NCBI RefSeq assembly: GCF_900100115.1
Contig: NZ_FNKL01000003.1
Span: 310,001-374,000, forward strand
Origin: Chryseobacterium soldanellicola
Lineage (GTDB): Bacteria; Bacteroidota; Bacteroidia; Flavobacteriales; Weeksellaceae
Length of the DNA: 64,000 nt
Direction of reading: 5' to 3'
The position numbers and the translations under genes were made by a program. Below are positions 51,640 through 60,018 of this stretch, piece after piece. Positions within the stretch are counted from its first letter, which is position 1; every line of letters begins with the position of its first letter. The notes beneath the pieces were generated by a model that was given only the letters and a program-made list of their open reading frames with translations, was not told the DNA's origin and ran no database searches.

Positions 51640-52434
51640 ATGAATTTAGAATTAGTCTCAAAAAAAGCTTTTATCAGTGGTTCAACACAAGGAATTGGTT
51701 TTGCAATTGCCCAGCAATTATTAGAAGAAGGCGCAGAAGTAATCATCAACGGAAGACAGAAAGATAAAACTGAAAATGCTGTTTTACAATTACAGCAACA
51801 GTTTCCTAATACAAAAGTTTCAGGTATTGCCGCTGACTTTTCGAATAAAGAAGAAGTGAATAATCTGCTTGAAAAATTAAATGATATTGATATTCTGATA
51901 AATAATGTCGGGATTTTTGAACTGAAAGATTTCGAAACAATTTCCGATGAAGACTGGTCTCATATTTTCGAAGTGAATGTGATGAGTTCTGTAAAATTAT
52001 CAAGACAAATTTTTCCAAAAATGATGGCTAAAAACTGGGGAAGAATTATTTTCATCAGCAGTGAATCAGGCGTAAATATTCCCGGAAATATGATTCATTA
52101 CGGGATGACAAAAGCGGCGATGGGAGCTGTAAGCAACGGACTTTCAAAACTCACAAAAGGGACTGAAGTTACGGTCAATACGATTTTAGGCGGACCAACG
52201 TATTCCGATGGTGTTGCCGGAACTGTAGAACATTTTGCAAAGCTTCAGAACATCAGTATTGACCAAATGAAAGCCACTATTGTGCAGCAAACCAATCCTG
52301 ATTCTTTATTGCAGAGATTTATTGAGCCAAAGGAAATAGCTAATCTGGTCACATACCTTTCCAGTCCGTTATCCATTGCTACTAATGGAGCCAGTCTGAG
52401 AGCAGACGGCGGTGTTTTGAAAACATTGTTTTAA
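51640..52434 (+). CDS. Short-chain dehydrogenase/reductase
   Basis: 264-residue classical SDR: 'ISGSTQGIGFAIAQQLLEEG' is the nucleotide motif, then 'NNVGIFELKDFE', catalytic Ser in 'IIFISSESGVNIPG', and YxxxK in 'HYGMTKAAMG' near residue 160. The end has 'SIATNGASLRADGGVLKT', as in FabG-like SDRs. It probably acts on a small ketone or aldehyde controlled by the adjacent TetR. A bidirectional terminator separates it from mdh. Confidence 0.9.
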   Translation: MNLELVSKKAFISGSTQGIGFAIAQQLLEEGAEVIINGRQKDKTENAVLQLQQQFPNTKVSGIAADFSNKEEVNNLLEKLNDIDILINNVGIFELKDFETISDEDWSHIFEVNVMSSVKLSRQIFPKMMAKNWGRIIFISSESGVNIPGNMIHYGMTKAAMGAVSNGLSKLTKGTEVTVNTILGGPTYSDGVAGTVEHFAKLQNISIDQMKATIVQQTNPDSLLQRFIEPKEIANLVTYLSSPLSIATNGASLRADGGVLKTLF

Positions 52435-52493
52435 AGATTAAAAAGCCAGAAATTATTGATTTACAAAAAAAATATAGAAGACCATACAAAGCA

Positions 52494-52523
52494 AAAAAGC
52501 CTGAAATAAATTTCAGGCTTTTT
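52494..52523. terminator. Bidirectional terminator
   Basis: AAAAAGCCTGAAA, loop TAAA, TTTCAGGCTTTTT: a perfect 13-base stem. Confidence 0.95.
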
Positions 52524-52543
52524 ATTTATATAAAGTTCAGTAA

Positions 52544-53470
52544 TTAAAACTTCAGATCACCATTCACTTCTCTTACAGCCTGAGCTGCTTCAGCGAATTT
52601 CAATTGCTCTTCAGCAGTCAGTGTGATATTAACGATTTTTTCTACACCGTTTTTCCCGATGATAGCAGGAACACCAAGGCAGATGTCGTTTTGACCGTAT
52701 TCACCTTCAAGCATTAAAGAACAAGGGATCATTTTCTTTTGGTCGCAAGCAATCGCCTGAACCATTACAGAAACTGCTGCACCTGGCGCGTACCAGGCAG
52801 AAGTTCCTAATAATTTTGTAAGAGTAGCCCCTCCTACTTTAGTTTCTTCGATTACATATTTTTGTTTTTCGTCGTCAAGGAATTCAGTTACAGGAACCCC
52901 GTTTCTTGTCGCTTTGCTCAATAGAGGAAGCATTCCTGTATCACTGTGGGCAGCGATTACCATTCCGTCAACATCAGAAATCGGCGCTTCCAATGCCTCA
53001 GCCAATCTGTATTTGAATCTTGCAGAATCCAGAGCACCACCCATTCCGATGATCTTGTGCTTAGGAAGACCCGAAGTTTTGTGTACCAGATAAGCCATTG
53101 TATCCATTGGGTTAGAAACCACGATGATGATCACTTCCGGAGAGTGTTTTACTAAGTTTTCAGTAACATCTTTTACGATACCGGCGTTGATACCGATCAG
53201 CTCTTCTCTTGTCATCCCAGGTTTTCTAGGAATCCCTGAAGTGATTACTGCTACATGAGAACCTGCAGTTTTGCTGTAATCTCCTGTTGTACCGGTAATT
53301 TTTGTATCAAATCCGTTAAGAGATGCTGTCTGCATCAAATCCATTGCCTTACCTTCAGCAAATCCTTCTTTAATGTCTACTAAAACTACTTCTGAACAGA
53401 AGTTTTTCATTGCGATGTATTCTGCACAACTCGCTCCTACAGCGCCTGCACCTACTACAGTTACTTTCAT
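52544..53470 (-). CDS. mdh: Malate dehydrogenase
   Basis: 308-residue LDH-like malate dehydrogenase of the TCA cycle, interconverting malate and oxaloacetate with NAD. The Rossmann motif is 'VVGAGAVGASCAEYIA' with 'DIKEGFAEGKAMDL' giving NAD preference; substrate arginines are in 'SGIPRKPGMTREEL', and the catalytic His is in 'VIAAHSDTGMLPLL', where the usual H-G-D is H-S-D. 'VSNPMDTMAYLVH' is also typical. ATG at 53470; promoter predicted upstream. Confidence 0.95.
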   Translation of the reverse strand: MKVTVVGAGAVGASCAEYIAMKNFCSEVVLVDIKEGFAEGKAMDLMQTASLNGFDTKITGTTGDYSKTAGSHVAVITSGIPRKPGMTREELIGINAGIVKDVTENLVKHSPEVIIIVVSNPMDTMAYLVHKTSGLPKHKIIGMGGALDSARFKYRLAEALEAPISDVDGMVIAAHSDTGMLPLLSKATRNGVPVTEFLDDEKQKYVIEETKVGGATLTKLLGTSAWYAPGAAVSVMVQAIACDQKKMIPCSLMLEGEYGQNDICLGVPAIIGKNGVEKIVNITLTAEEQLKFAEAAQAVREVNGDLKF

Positions 53471-53536
53471 TTGATTTATTTATTAAATTATTTATTGTTG
53501 AGTTTAAATTTGCCTGTAACCGGTCAAAATTCTGCC

Positions 53537-53567
53537 CAAATTTAACAATTCCTGAAAAATTGAGCAA
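53537..53567 (-). promoter_or_regulatory. Predicted promoter of mdh
   Basis: On the minus strand TTG (53565-53567), 20 bases, TAAATTTG (53537-53544), ending about 66 bases upstream of the mdh ATG. Confidence 0.5.
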
Positions 53568-53600
53568 TCTTTCAGGAATTAAATTATATTTTTAAAAAAA

Positions 53601-54152
53601 TTAGTTGACGTTTAACAAGAATGTGTATAATTTTTTCGCTCCTAATAATACTTCTGTGTAATTTTCTTCTTTCACCTCGGTATCCAGCACTTCTTTGAAA
53701 TTCTTCCACATGGGGCCTGTATTTTCCTGATAGCAACCAAAAAAGTTAAACGTTACATGGTCAAAACCTTCTGTTTTAGAAAGCTGTTTTGCGATCACAT
53801 TTCCTCCTAAAGTAGAACCTTCGATCACGTACATTGCTCCCAAGGCTTCATTTTCGCTGTTAAATTCAAGATTATGAGAAGCGGTTTGGTTTTCCAGAGA
53901 AAGGCTTTCAAGGTCTTTTTCAATTAAAGAAAGCTTTTTTCTGTTGCTTAATTGTAATCTGTCAGAAAATTTGTCGGAAAGGCTGTTGAAAATCTGTTCT
54001 TCCGAGTGAAGAAGCATCAGATAATTGGTATGGATGATTTTTTTATAGTCTTCTAAAGTAAACGTTTTGTTGAATATTTTTTCAGAATTAAATAATCTTT
54101 CAGCTGCATCATGAAACTCTGCTGTATTTTGTTTTAGATATTCGGATACCAT
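53601..54152 (-). CDS. Biliverdin-producing heme oxygenase (BphO type)
   Basis: 183 residues. The proximal heme His is in 'TAEFHDAAERLF' near residue 14, and the distal helix is 'GAMYVIEGSTLGGNVIAKQL' near residue 105, with the Gly pattern of bacteriophytochrome-associated heme oxygenases. It opens heme to biliverdin IX-alpha, iron and CO. It lies 26 bases downstream of the bacteriophytochrome gene and supplies its chromophore. The enzyme is somewhat short of the 200 residues usual for the family. Confidence 0.93.
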   Translation of the reverse strand: MVSEYLKQNTAEFHDAAERLFNSEKIFNKTFTLEDYKKIIHTNYLMLLHSEEQIFNSLSDKFSDRLQLSNRKKLSLIEKDLESLSLENQTASHNLEFNSENEALGAMYVIEGSTLGGNVIAKQLSKTEGFDHVTFNFFGCYQENTGPMWKNFKEVLDTEVKEENYTEVLLGAKKLYTFLLNVN

Positions 54153-54178
54153 AATAAGGTTTTAAAATGTTTTCAAAT

Positions 54179-56368
54179 TTAAGGCTTTTTAAACGTTAAA
54201 ATGAAAGTTGTCCCGTCTTTATGACTTTCATATTCCACATTTCCGCCGATTCTTTTCATAATACGATGAACAATGGATAAACCGATCCCATTTCCTTTAA
54301 ATTTCTTCGCATTATCCATTCTGTTGAAAATTTTAAACATTTTGTGCTTTTCTTCGTCGGGAATTCCGATTCCGTTGTCTTTAATTGTATAAATTATGGT
54401 TTCGCCGTTTTCTTTTCCTTCAATTTCAATTTTCGGAAAATCGTTTTGGGAAGAATATTTTACAGCATTGTTGATAATATTTAAGAAAACCTGATGCAAC
54501 ATTGTTTTATCGCCCAGAACATCCGGGCAGTCTCCAATAATAATTTCAGTGGCAGGGCTGTCAAAAGTAACTTTTGCATTTTCAGAAATTCTATGGATCA
54601 TATTTCTGGTCTGGATTGTATCAAGCTGTAATTCACTATGTTTTGCCCGGCTCAGCTGTAAAACATCGCGCATCATATCGGCCATATTGTCGATTTCCTC
54701 AATAATGGAATTCAGCTTATTTTTATTCTTTTCCGTTTTTTCAAAATTGCTAAGAAGCATTTGCGCATTGAGCTTCATCACGGTAAGCGGCGTTCCCAAG
54801 TCATGCGAAATCGTGTACGAAAAACTGTCAAGCTCTTCATTTACTTTTTTAAGCTGATCGTTGAGCTCTTTGATCGCATTATACTGTTTGTGAGACGTTT
54901 CAAGGATAATATCACGGATAGCCTGTACTGCAATTATATTTCTTGAGCTCCATCTTTTGGAATTTCCTTTAATATTCTGGGTAAAAACTTCAAAGGAAGT
55001 TCGTGGCGAAATAATATTTTTTTCCTCGCCATTTTGCAAAAATACGCCTATTTTCTTTTCAGGATTTCCGGCCCATTGAATGTGCTCGTCAAATTCTTTT
55101 CTGAACCAGATGAGCATTTCGTTTTTACTTCGTTCGACAAAATAGATAATGATACCCGCAGAATTTTCGTTTAAGCCTAAATAATTTCCATGCTTTTTAA
55201 GGAAACTGCGATTAATATAAAGGTTGTCTTCTGTATTTTCGTGGGCCCATTTAATTATTTTTTCGATCACTGCTTTTTCAGGAACAACACCGTCTGTGAT
55301 GAGATTTCCGTCTGAAACAATGACAAGACCGTCAGCTTCGGGAAGATCTCTCAGCTCTGATTTATTTTCGATCAAAGATTCAAACAGCATATTGTGCTTT
55401 AGCAGCTCATATTTCAGATGTGCGGCTCTTTCATTTAAATTTAAACGATATTCAAGCTCTTTTTTAGATTTAAATGAAGAATAAGCATTGGAAGCCAAGG
55501 CCGTAAAAATTCCTGCCTGCACCCTATCTTCAAGGTCAATGTGCTTTGCTACAGAGTTTTGGCAGGTCACAAGCCCCCAAAGCACATCATCAATAAGAAT
55601 CGAAATACTGAAGCTGGAGGCTGCTCCTGAATTTTTAATATATTGCCCGTGAATAGGCGACATCGCGCGTGAAGAGGCAAAAGTAAGGTCAATATCGCCT
55701 TCTACCCTGCTCAACAAAGGCACGGGCTCAGAATATACGTCGCTGAAAATTCTTTTTCTTTTCTTTTTATACATTTCCCTTGCCTGTCTCGGAATATCGG
55801 ATTCGGGGTAATGAAGCCCCAGATAGCTTTCGAGATTTTCATTCGTTCTTTCCGCGATTACCTTCCCTGAGCCGTCCATCATGAATTTGTAGATCATCAT
55901 ACGGTCATAATTCACGATTCTTTCAAGACTGCTTAAAAGCTGTTCCCAAATTTCCTGGGCATTATCAATGATATAAAAATTATCATATTTGTTGGTAATA
56001 TGCTTGTGAGGATTGGCAATTACAGCCTCAAATTCAAGAAATATATTATTTTGTGTCCTGAAAACCGAGAAATGATATTGCTTTTCTCCAATTAAGATTT
56101 TATCGAAATACGTCTCATTTTCCCTTCTTGTATGCTTGTCAACAAAAATGTAAATATCTGAATTTAAAACAGGTTGGAAAAGCTCAGGAAAATCACTGAT
56201 TTTTTTACCGAAAAGTTGTTCGGTATTTTCAACAGGAAAAATATCCGTAATATTTTTACCGAAAAATGTGATGGAATGAGATTCTGCGTCAATACCAATC
56301 AGATAGCCGAAACTTTGTATGTAGCCCGGAATATGGATGGGCTCTTCATGACACTCTACAAAATTCAT
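54179..56368 (-). CDS. Bacteriophytochrome histidine kinase
   Basis: 729-residue red/far-red photoreceptor kinase. The biliverdin-binding Cys is residue 6 in 'VECHEEPIHIPGYIQSFG', followed by a PAS domain, a GAF domain with 'PESDIP' (188-193) and 'SPIH' (His240), a PHY domain with the tongue motif 'PRTSF' (455-459), then HisKA with 'SYTISHDLGTPLT' (His522) and a C-terminal ATPase ('NIINNAVKYS', 'DNGIGI', 'GNGIGLSIVHRI'). ATG at 56368; a stop eleven codons upstream leaves no longer start, so the Cys sits unusually close to the N-terminus. No response regulator is next to it, so the partner is elsewhere. Confidence 0.95.
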   Translation of the reverse strand: MNFVECHEEPIHIPGYIQSFGYLIGIDAESHSITFFGKNITDIFPVENTEQLFGKKISDFPELFQPVLNSDIYIFVDKHTRRENETYFDKILIGEKQYHFSVFRTQNNIFLEFEAVIANPHKHITNKYDNFYIIDNAQEIWEQLLSSLERIVNYDRMMIYKFMMDGSGKVIAERTNENLESYLGLHYPESDIPRQAREMYKKKRKRIFSDVYSEPVPLLSRVEGDIDLTFASSRAMSPIHGQYIKNSGAASSFSISILIDDVLWGLVTCQNSVAKHIDLEDRVQAGIFTALASNAYSSFKSKKELEYRLNLNERAAHLKYELLKHNMLFESLIENKSELRDLPEADGLVIVSDGNLITDGVVPEKAVIEKIIKWAHENTEDNLYINRSFLKKHGNYLGLNENSAGIIIYFVERSKNEMLIWFRKEFDEHIQWAGNPEKKIGVFLQNGEEKNIISPRTSFEVFTQNIKGNSKRWSSRNIIAVQAIRDIILETSHKQYNAIKELNDQLKKVNEELDSFSYTISHDLGTPLTVMKLNAQMLLSNFEKTEKNKNKLNSIIEEIDNMADMMRDVLQLSRAKHSELQLDTIQTRNMIHRISENAKVTFDSPATEIIIGDCPDVLGDKTMLHQVFLNIINNAVKYSSQNDFPKIEIEGKENGETIIYTIKDNGIGIPDEEKHKMFKIFNRMDNAKKFKGNGIGLSIVHRIMKRIGGNVEYESHKDGTTFILTFKKP

Positions 56369-56638
56369 ATAATTCTTTGATCTATCAAATATAACGAATT
56401 ATTTTAAGTAATATTACTTTGTGGTATCGAATCTTAAAAGTGTTAAAATATCGTCGCTTCGGGCGTTTGAATAGTGAAAATGCCTTGAAATGACCTAAAA
56501 TAATTTTCAATATTTAACAATTAAAGCCGCATTTATTTTGAATATGCTAATATAAAATTGAAAAATAATAAGATTCATAAAGAAAATAAAAGCGATTTTA
56601 TAGTGTTGATTGCATTTTATCTTTAAAAAATTCGTAGA

Positions 56639-57652
56639 TTAAACTTCTTTGTCGAAATACAGCCTATAATATTTTCCTTTTTCATCCTGGCCCTGCTCCA
56701 ACATTTTTCTGTCACCGTGAATGTAAATATGAAAGTTCTTATCTAATTTAATGATACTTTTGAAATGTCTCTGGGTTTTCTTCACCGCCGCTTCACTGAT
56801 AGGAAATTCTTCCGCGATATTGATCTGCATATCCTGCTCGTAATCTGTTTTGAAATTATTGAAGCTCTCAATTACATGCTCATCACCCAATACTTCACTG
56901 GCAAATTCGTCTAGCTTAAATTCTTCCTTTTCTTTGAAAAAATTAATTGATTTATTTAAGAAATCTGCCTGATCTGCTTTAGAAACTTCAAATTCCTGAG
57001 GCAATTGTTTCGTGATATAATCTTTATACACCATTAAAGATTCCTGTGTATGAAAATATTCGTCATCACGTTGCTTTACCTTTAAAAAATCCTCAAACCA
57101 GTAATACATATCGCCGTTTTTGTTGTTGTCAACCACAGAAAGCACGTATCCTGTTTCTTTGTCGTTATTATAAATCAGTGCTGCTTTATCAATTTTAGAC
57201 AAGCCGATTCCCTGATCTTTTTCTATATCAAAAGATTCGTTTTGAGGAGATATCTTCAAGAAAGATTCTCTTTTTTCAGTTTTAAAAAAACCTATTTTAT
57301 CTACTTTTTCGGTTCCTTCTCTTTCATCTTCAAAATATACGATAAACAATTCCCCGCCCTGAACCCGTGGATTTTCAGCAGCTTCGAAAAGATGTTTTGC
57401 GATATTTTCAGCCTCCCAGAGAAATTTGGCTTTGTCGTCAAAAATCTCAGATACAGAGCTGTAAACCGGGTTATTCACCAAATAAGAATCACTGTAAAAA
57501 TGAAAAGTTTCTTCAGATTTGAATGAACCTAAAAAATAATCCTCAAGCATTTCCGCCATTCCTTCTTCCAGCTGCAATTCTTCCTGGGAAAGCGTTAAAG
57601 ATTCTCCGTTGATTTTATTTCCGACTCTGTGTACTACGATTTTTGAAAACAT
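56639..57652 (-). CDS. Nucleoid-associated protein (NdpA/YejK family)
   Basis: 337 residues. N-terminal 'MFSKIVVHRVGNKINGESL', later 'GGELFIVYFEDE', 'FLKVKQRDDEYFHTQESLMV' and a C-terminal 'KLDKNFHIYIHGDRKM' fit PF04245. Escherichia coli YejK binds the nucleoid and topoisomerase subunits. Many Bacteroidota carry one such gene; the role there is unknown. It is divergent from the small cassette that follows. Confidence 0.85.
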   Translation of the reverse strand: MFSKIVVHRVGNKINGESLTLSQEELQLEEGMAEMLEDYFLGSFKSEETFHFYSDSYLVNNPVYSSVSEIFDDKAKFLWEAENIAKHLFEAAENPRVQGGELFIVYFEDEREGTEKVDKIGFFKTEKRESFLKISPQNESFDIEKDQGIGLSKIDKAALIYNNDKETGYVLSVVDNNKNGDMYYWFEDFLKVKQRDDEYFHTQESLMVYKDYITKQLPQEFEVSKADQADFLNKSINFFKEKEEFKLDEFASEVLGDEHVIESFNNFKTDYEQDMQINIAEEFPISEAAVKKTQRHFKSIIKLDKNFHIYIHGDRKMLEQGQDEKGKYYRLYFDKEV

Positions 57653-57856
57653 TTTTGATTTTTATGGATTGCAAAGATATTAATTATCTTAAACATTCAA
57701 CAGCTTTTCATTCTGATAAAAACCTTATCATTTTGACAGGATTTTTTCCTTTAAAACTTCAATACACATTTAACAATGCACTGATTTACATATAATTAAA
57801 TTAAAACCATTCGCAAAGGAATGCAATTGGCATCATGATCTTCAAAACAGAAGAAA

Positions 57857-58009
57857 ATGGATTTAAAGACATTAAACAGAATCGACAAACTAAGAAGATT
57901 AAAAAGCAGAGGACCGGAAACTCCGAAATGGCTGAAATCTTACGGTATGTTGATATTAGCTTTTTTGGTGGTTCTGATTTGGTTTTTTTTCAAAAATTTT
58001 AATCTATAA
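57857..58009 (+). CDS. Small basic single-pass membrane protein (first of pair)
   Basis: 50 residues. The first 28 are strongly basic ('LNRIDKLRRLKSRGPETPKW'), the rest is one membrane segment ('YGMLILAFLVVLIWFFFKNF'). It ends 13 bases before the next gene's ATG. A second protein of the same design precedes the paralogue downstream (58458-58589), which argues that both are real genes. The topology is probably N-in. Function unknown. Confidence 0.7.
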   Translation: MDLKTLNRIDKLRRLKSRGPETPKWLKSYGMLILAFLVVLIWFFFKNFNL

Positions 58010-58022
58010 ATCAAAAATAAAT

Positions 58023-58379
58023 ATGAATTATTTACAGGCCGTTCAGGAAATCACGGAAGTAATTCCCAACATTCAAAACGAATTAAAAGAGAACCGAACT
58101 CAAAATTCGTACAGCGTTATTCAGACTTTTACAGATCAAATAAAAAATATGATCCGTCAGAATGAGAAAAATATTTTATTTAAAAGTCTCAAAAAGATGG
58201 ATGAGATCTATAAAAATGGCGATATCATGTTAAAAAATGCCATTGAAAATATTTTTATTTATTCACTGGACAATTATACCGCTTTTTGTACCGAAGAATA
58301 CCGAAAAATGATATTCAGTCACATTTCGAAGGATTTGCAGAAGAGCTATTCAAGACAAATTTACAGTCACGGAACTTAG
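58023..58379 (+). CDS. Conserved helical protein, DUF7674-like (first of pair)
   Basis: 118 residues, all-alpha and soluble, with no signal peptide. The central block is 'KSLKKMDEIYKNGDIMLKNA' with 'IENIFIYSLDNY'. It is clearly paralogous to the product of 58641-59036 ('HIKMMEIIYADGDSYVKDMI', 'ENLFVRSFESF'). The pattern resembles what I recall as DUF7674 from Bacteroidota, without certainty. No catalytic motif is visible. It follows a small membrane protein gene by 13 bases, so the two are cotranscribed. Confidence 0.75.
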   Translation: MNYLQAVQEITEVIPNIQNELKENRTQNSYSVIQTFTDQIKNMIRQNEKNILFKSLKKMDEIYKNGDIMLKNAIENIFIYSLDNYTAFCTEEYRKMIFSHISKDLQKSYSRQIYSHGT

Positions 58380-58457
58380 TTTGTTACATTTTTCGGCTAT
58401 TTCGTTACAAAAGCATAAAAAACAATAAAATAAAACCCCATTCAAAATCAACAGCTT

Positions 58458-58589
58458 ATGAAAACAAAAATCAGAAGAATATCCGACTGGAAAACCTTCA
58501 AAACCACGACCAATAAACATAATATAGAAATTTTAGCAACTCATATTGCCGTAATCATCGGCGTATTTGTTGTTGCCGCCTTTTTATAA
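58458..58589 (+). CDS. Small basic single-pass membrane protein (second of pair)
   Basis: 43 residues: a basic/polar N-terminus ('MKTKIRRISDWKTFKTTTNK'), then one membrane segment ('ILATHIAVIIGVFVVAAFL') that ends the protein. It lies 51 bases before the second helical-protein gene, mirroring the order of the first pair. Function unknown; similar in design but not in detail to the protein at 57857. Confidence 0.65.
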   Translation: MKTKIRRISDWKTFKTTTNKHNIEILATHIAVIIGVFVVAAFL

Positions 58590-58640
58590 TTCTGGTACAG
58601 TTTTCGCCACAGTAGAAGTGTTTGAAAAATATTAATTATT

Positions 58641-59036
58641 ATGATGAATGTACAAATGAGATCTATTAACCAAACAATAGCCATAGAGTATTTAAAATTT
58701 TTCTATCCGCCACTTCGAAACGAAATTTCACAGCTTTCCGCACAGGACAACTTTCCGGGAGTGATTCAGGCAACGATCAATTATCTGAAAAACCTTTTAC
58801 AGGAATCAAAAATCAATATCATTGCCCATCATATTAAAATGATGGAAATTATCTATGCAGATGGGGATTCTTATGTGAAAGATATGATTGAAAATCTTTT
58901 TGTAAGATCATTTGAAAGCTTTAAAAAACATACCAAAATCCAGCACTGGAAGTTTCTTTATCAATATATGCCCGTAAGTTTTCAGGTAATTTATAATGAG
59001 CAGCAGAAACAGGATCAGATATTTTTTGGTAAATAA
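58641..59036 (+). CDS. Conserved helical protein, DUF7674-like (second of pair)
   Basis: 131 residues from the ATG at 58641 (a second ATG is next to it). 'LRNEISQLSAQDNFPGVIQA' and 'KMMEIIYADGDSYVKDMIEN' align by eye with the paralogue at 58023, sharing the Y-x-x-GD and ENxFxxS core. No membrane segment or catalytic motif. The cassette ends in a very strong hairpin. The whole block 57857-59036 looks like a tandem duplication of a two-gene unit with later divergence. Confidence 0.78.
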   Translation: MMNVQMRSINQTIAIEYLKFFYPPLRNEISQLSAQDNFPGVIQATINYLKNLLQESKINIIAHHIKMMEIIYADGDSYVKDMIENLFVRSFESFKKHTKIQHWKFLYQYMPVSFQVIYNEQQKQDQIFFGK

Positions 59037-59047
59037 TTAACTTTAAA

Positions 59048-59086
59048 AGTAATTACGGCGAAACCTTTGGTTTCGCCGTAATTACT
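59048..59086. terminator. Strong hairpin between convergent genes
   Basis: 18 perfect base pairs ('AGTAATTACGGCGAAACC' with its complement) around loop TTT. The right arm overlaps the last base pairs of the thioredoxin gene's stop codon. Confidence 0.9.
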
Positions 59087-59600
59087 AATTCTTTTTTATA
59101 AAAGCTTTTTGTATCGCCTGAAGTTCGTTTTCATTCATTTTAGAAGATTTCTTTAATTTTGCAACAAAAATATCTACTTCTTCTGCCGTTGAAGGGCAGC
59201 CAAGATTTTCATTTTTCTCATTAAATGAATCTGTAAGAACATCACCTTTTGGATTTATAACCAACCAAAACGGAAGTCCGGCATCTTTTCCTTTGTACTT
59301 ATTCATCAACTCTCCACCTCCGGGATTTTCAAGTTTTTTCTTCTCTCCCATTTCCTGAACATCAATATAAGCTGTAACGAAATTTTTATCAAAACTTGGC
59401 TTTGTTTCCGGTAACGTCATATTTTTTTCCATCACGTGGCACCATTTACACCATGAAGCATGAAATACAAGAAGTACGTTTTTATTTGTTGATTTTGCTT
59501 CGGTAAGTGCTTTGTTTAGTATAAGATCAGCTTTTTCCTGGGCAAAGTTGAATTGAAATAGGAATAATCCTAATACGATTATTATTTTAGAGAATTTCAT
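59085..59600 (-). CDS. Exported thioredoxin-fold protein (DUF255/thioredoxin_7-like)
   Basis: 171 residues. The signal peptide ends near 'FQFNFAQE'. The active site 'HASWCKWCHVMEKN' has a CxxC with Lys-Trp between the cysteines, and the cis-Pro is in 'DAGLPFWLVINP'. It resembles periplasmic disulfide reductases or thioredoxin-like proteins of Bacteroidota. A second Cys pair does not occur. ATG at 59600. Confidence 0.87.
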   Translation of the reverse strand: MKFSKIIIVLGLFLFQFNFAQEKADLILNKALTEAKSTNKNVLLVFHASWCKWCHVMEKNMTLPETKPSFDKNFVTAYIDVQEMGEKKKLENPGGGELMNKYKGKDAGLPFWLVINPKGDVLTDSFNEKNENLGCPSTAEEVDIFVAKLKKSSKMNENELQAIQKAFIKKN

Positions 59601-59746
59601 TAAATTAATTTTAAAGATGAAAAGTTATACTAATGTAAAGATTTTTTTGATGTAGAAAAATAAATTTATTTAAATATCATTCTGAAAATCCTTTTACTAT
59701 TAAATATCAATCCGGTTGCGTAATTTCAAGAAGCAAAATCACACAG

Positions 59747-59944
59747 TTGCTTAAAAGTCATATCAATTCTAAAAAATATCTATTTACAATAAGAAATGAA
59801 TTCAGAACCGAATTAAAAAACAATACACTTTCAATCAAGATGAAAAAAGCGTTGAAACAAATTGAAAAGGATTGTAAAAAAATATCTATGAAAAATATAG
59901 AATTTTATTTGGCAGAAATTGAAAAAATAGATTCTGAGAAATAA
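59747..59944 (+). CDS. Possible small protein or gene remnant
   Basis: Open frame of 65 codons with no ATG at the beginning (TTG at 59747); an ATG at 59840 would give 34 residues. The sequence is Lys/Glu/Ile-rich and helical ('MKKALKQIEKDCKKISMKNI'). No family recognised. It may be a fragment of a decayed gene or not coding. Confidence 0.3.
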   Translation: MLKSHINSKKYLFTIRNEFRTELKNNTLSIKMKKALKQIEKDCKKISMKNIEFYLAEIEKIDSEK

Positions 59945-59962
59945 ACATTTCACTTAATTGAA

Positions 59963-59995
59963 CAAAAAAATCCCCTCGCTTACGCTTGGGGATTT
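59963..59995 (-). terminator. Terminator of dnaK
   Basis: Read on the minus strand, AAATCCCC pairs with GGGGATTT and a run of T residues follows, 24 bases beyond the dnaK stop. Confidence 0.85.
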
Positions 59996-60018
59996 CTATT
60001 GTATCAGTCATTGACTGC

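Noticed and set aside
54549..54946. Open frames opposite the phytochrome kinase
   Set aside because: Antisense to well-conserved HisKA coding sequence; no family resemblance or ribosome-binding context.
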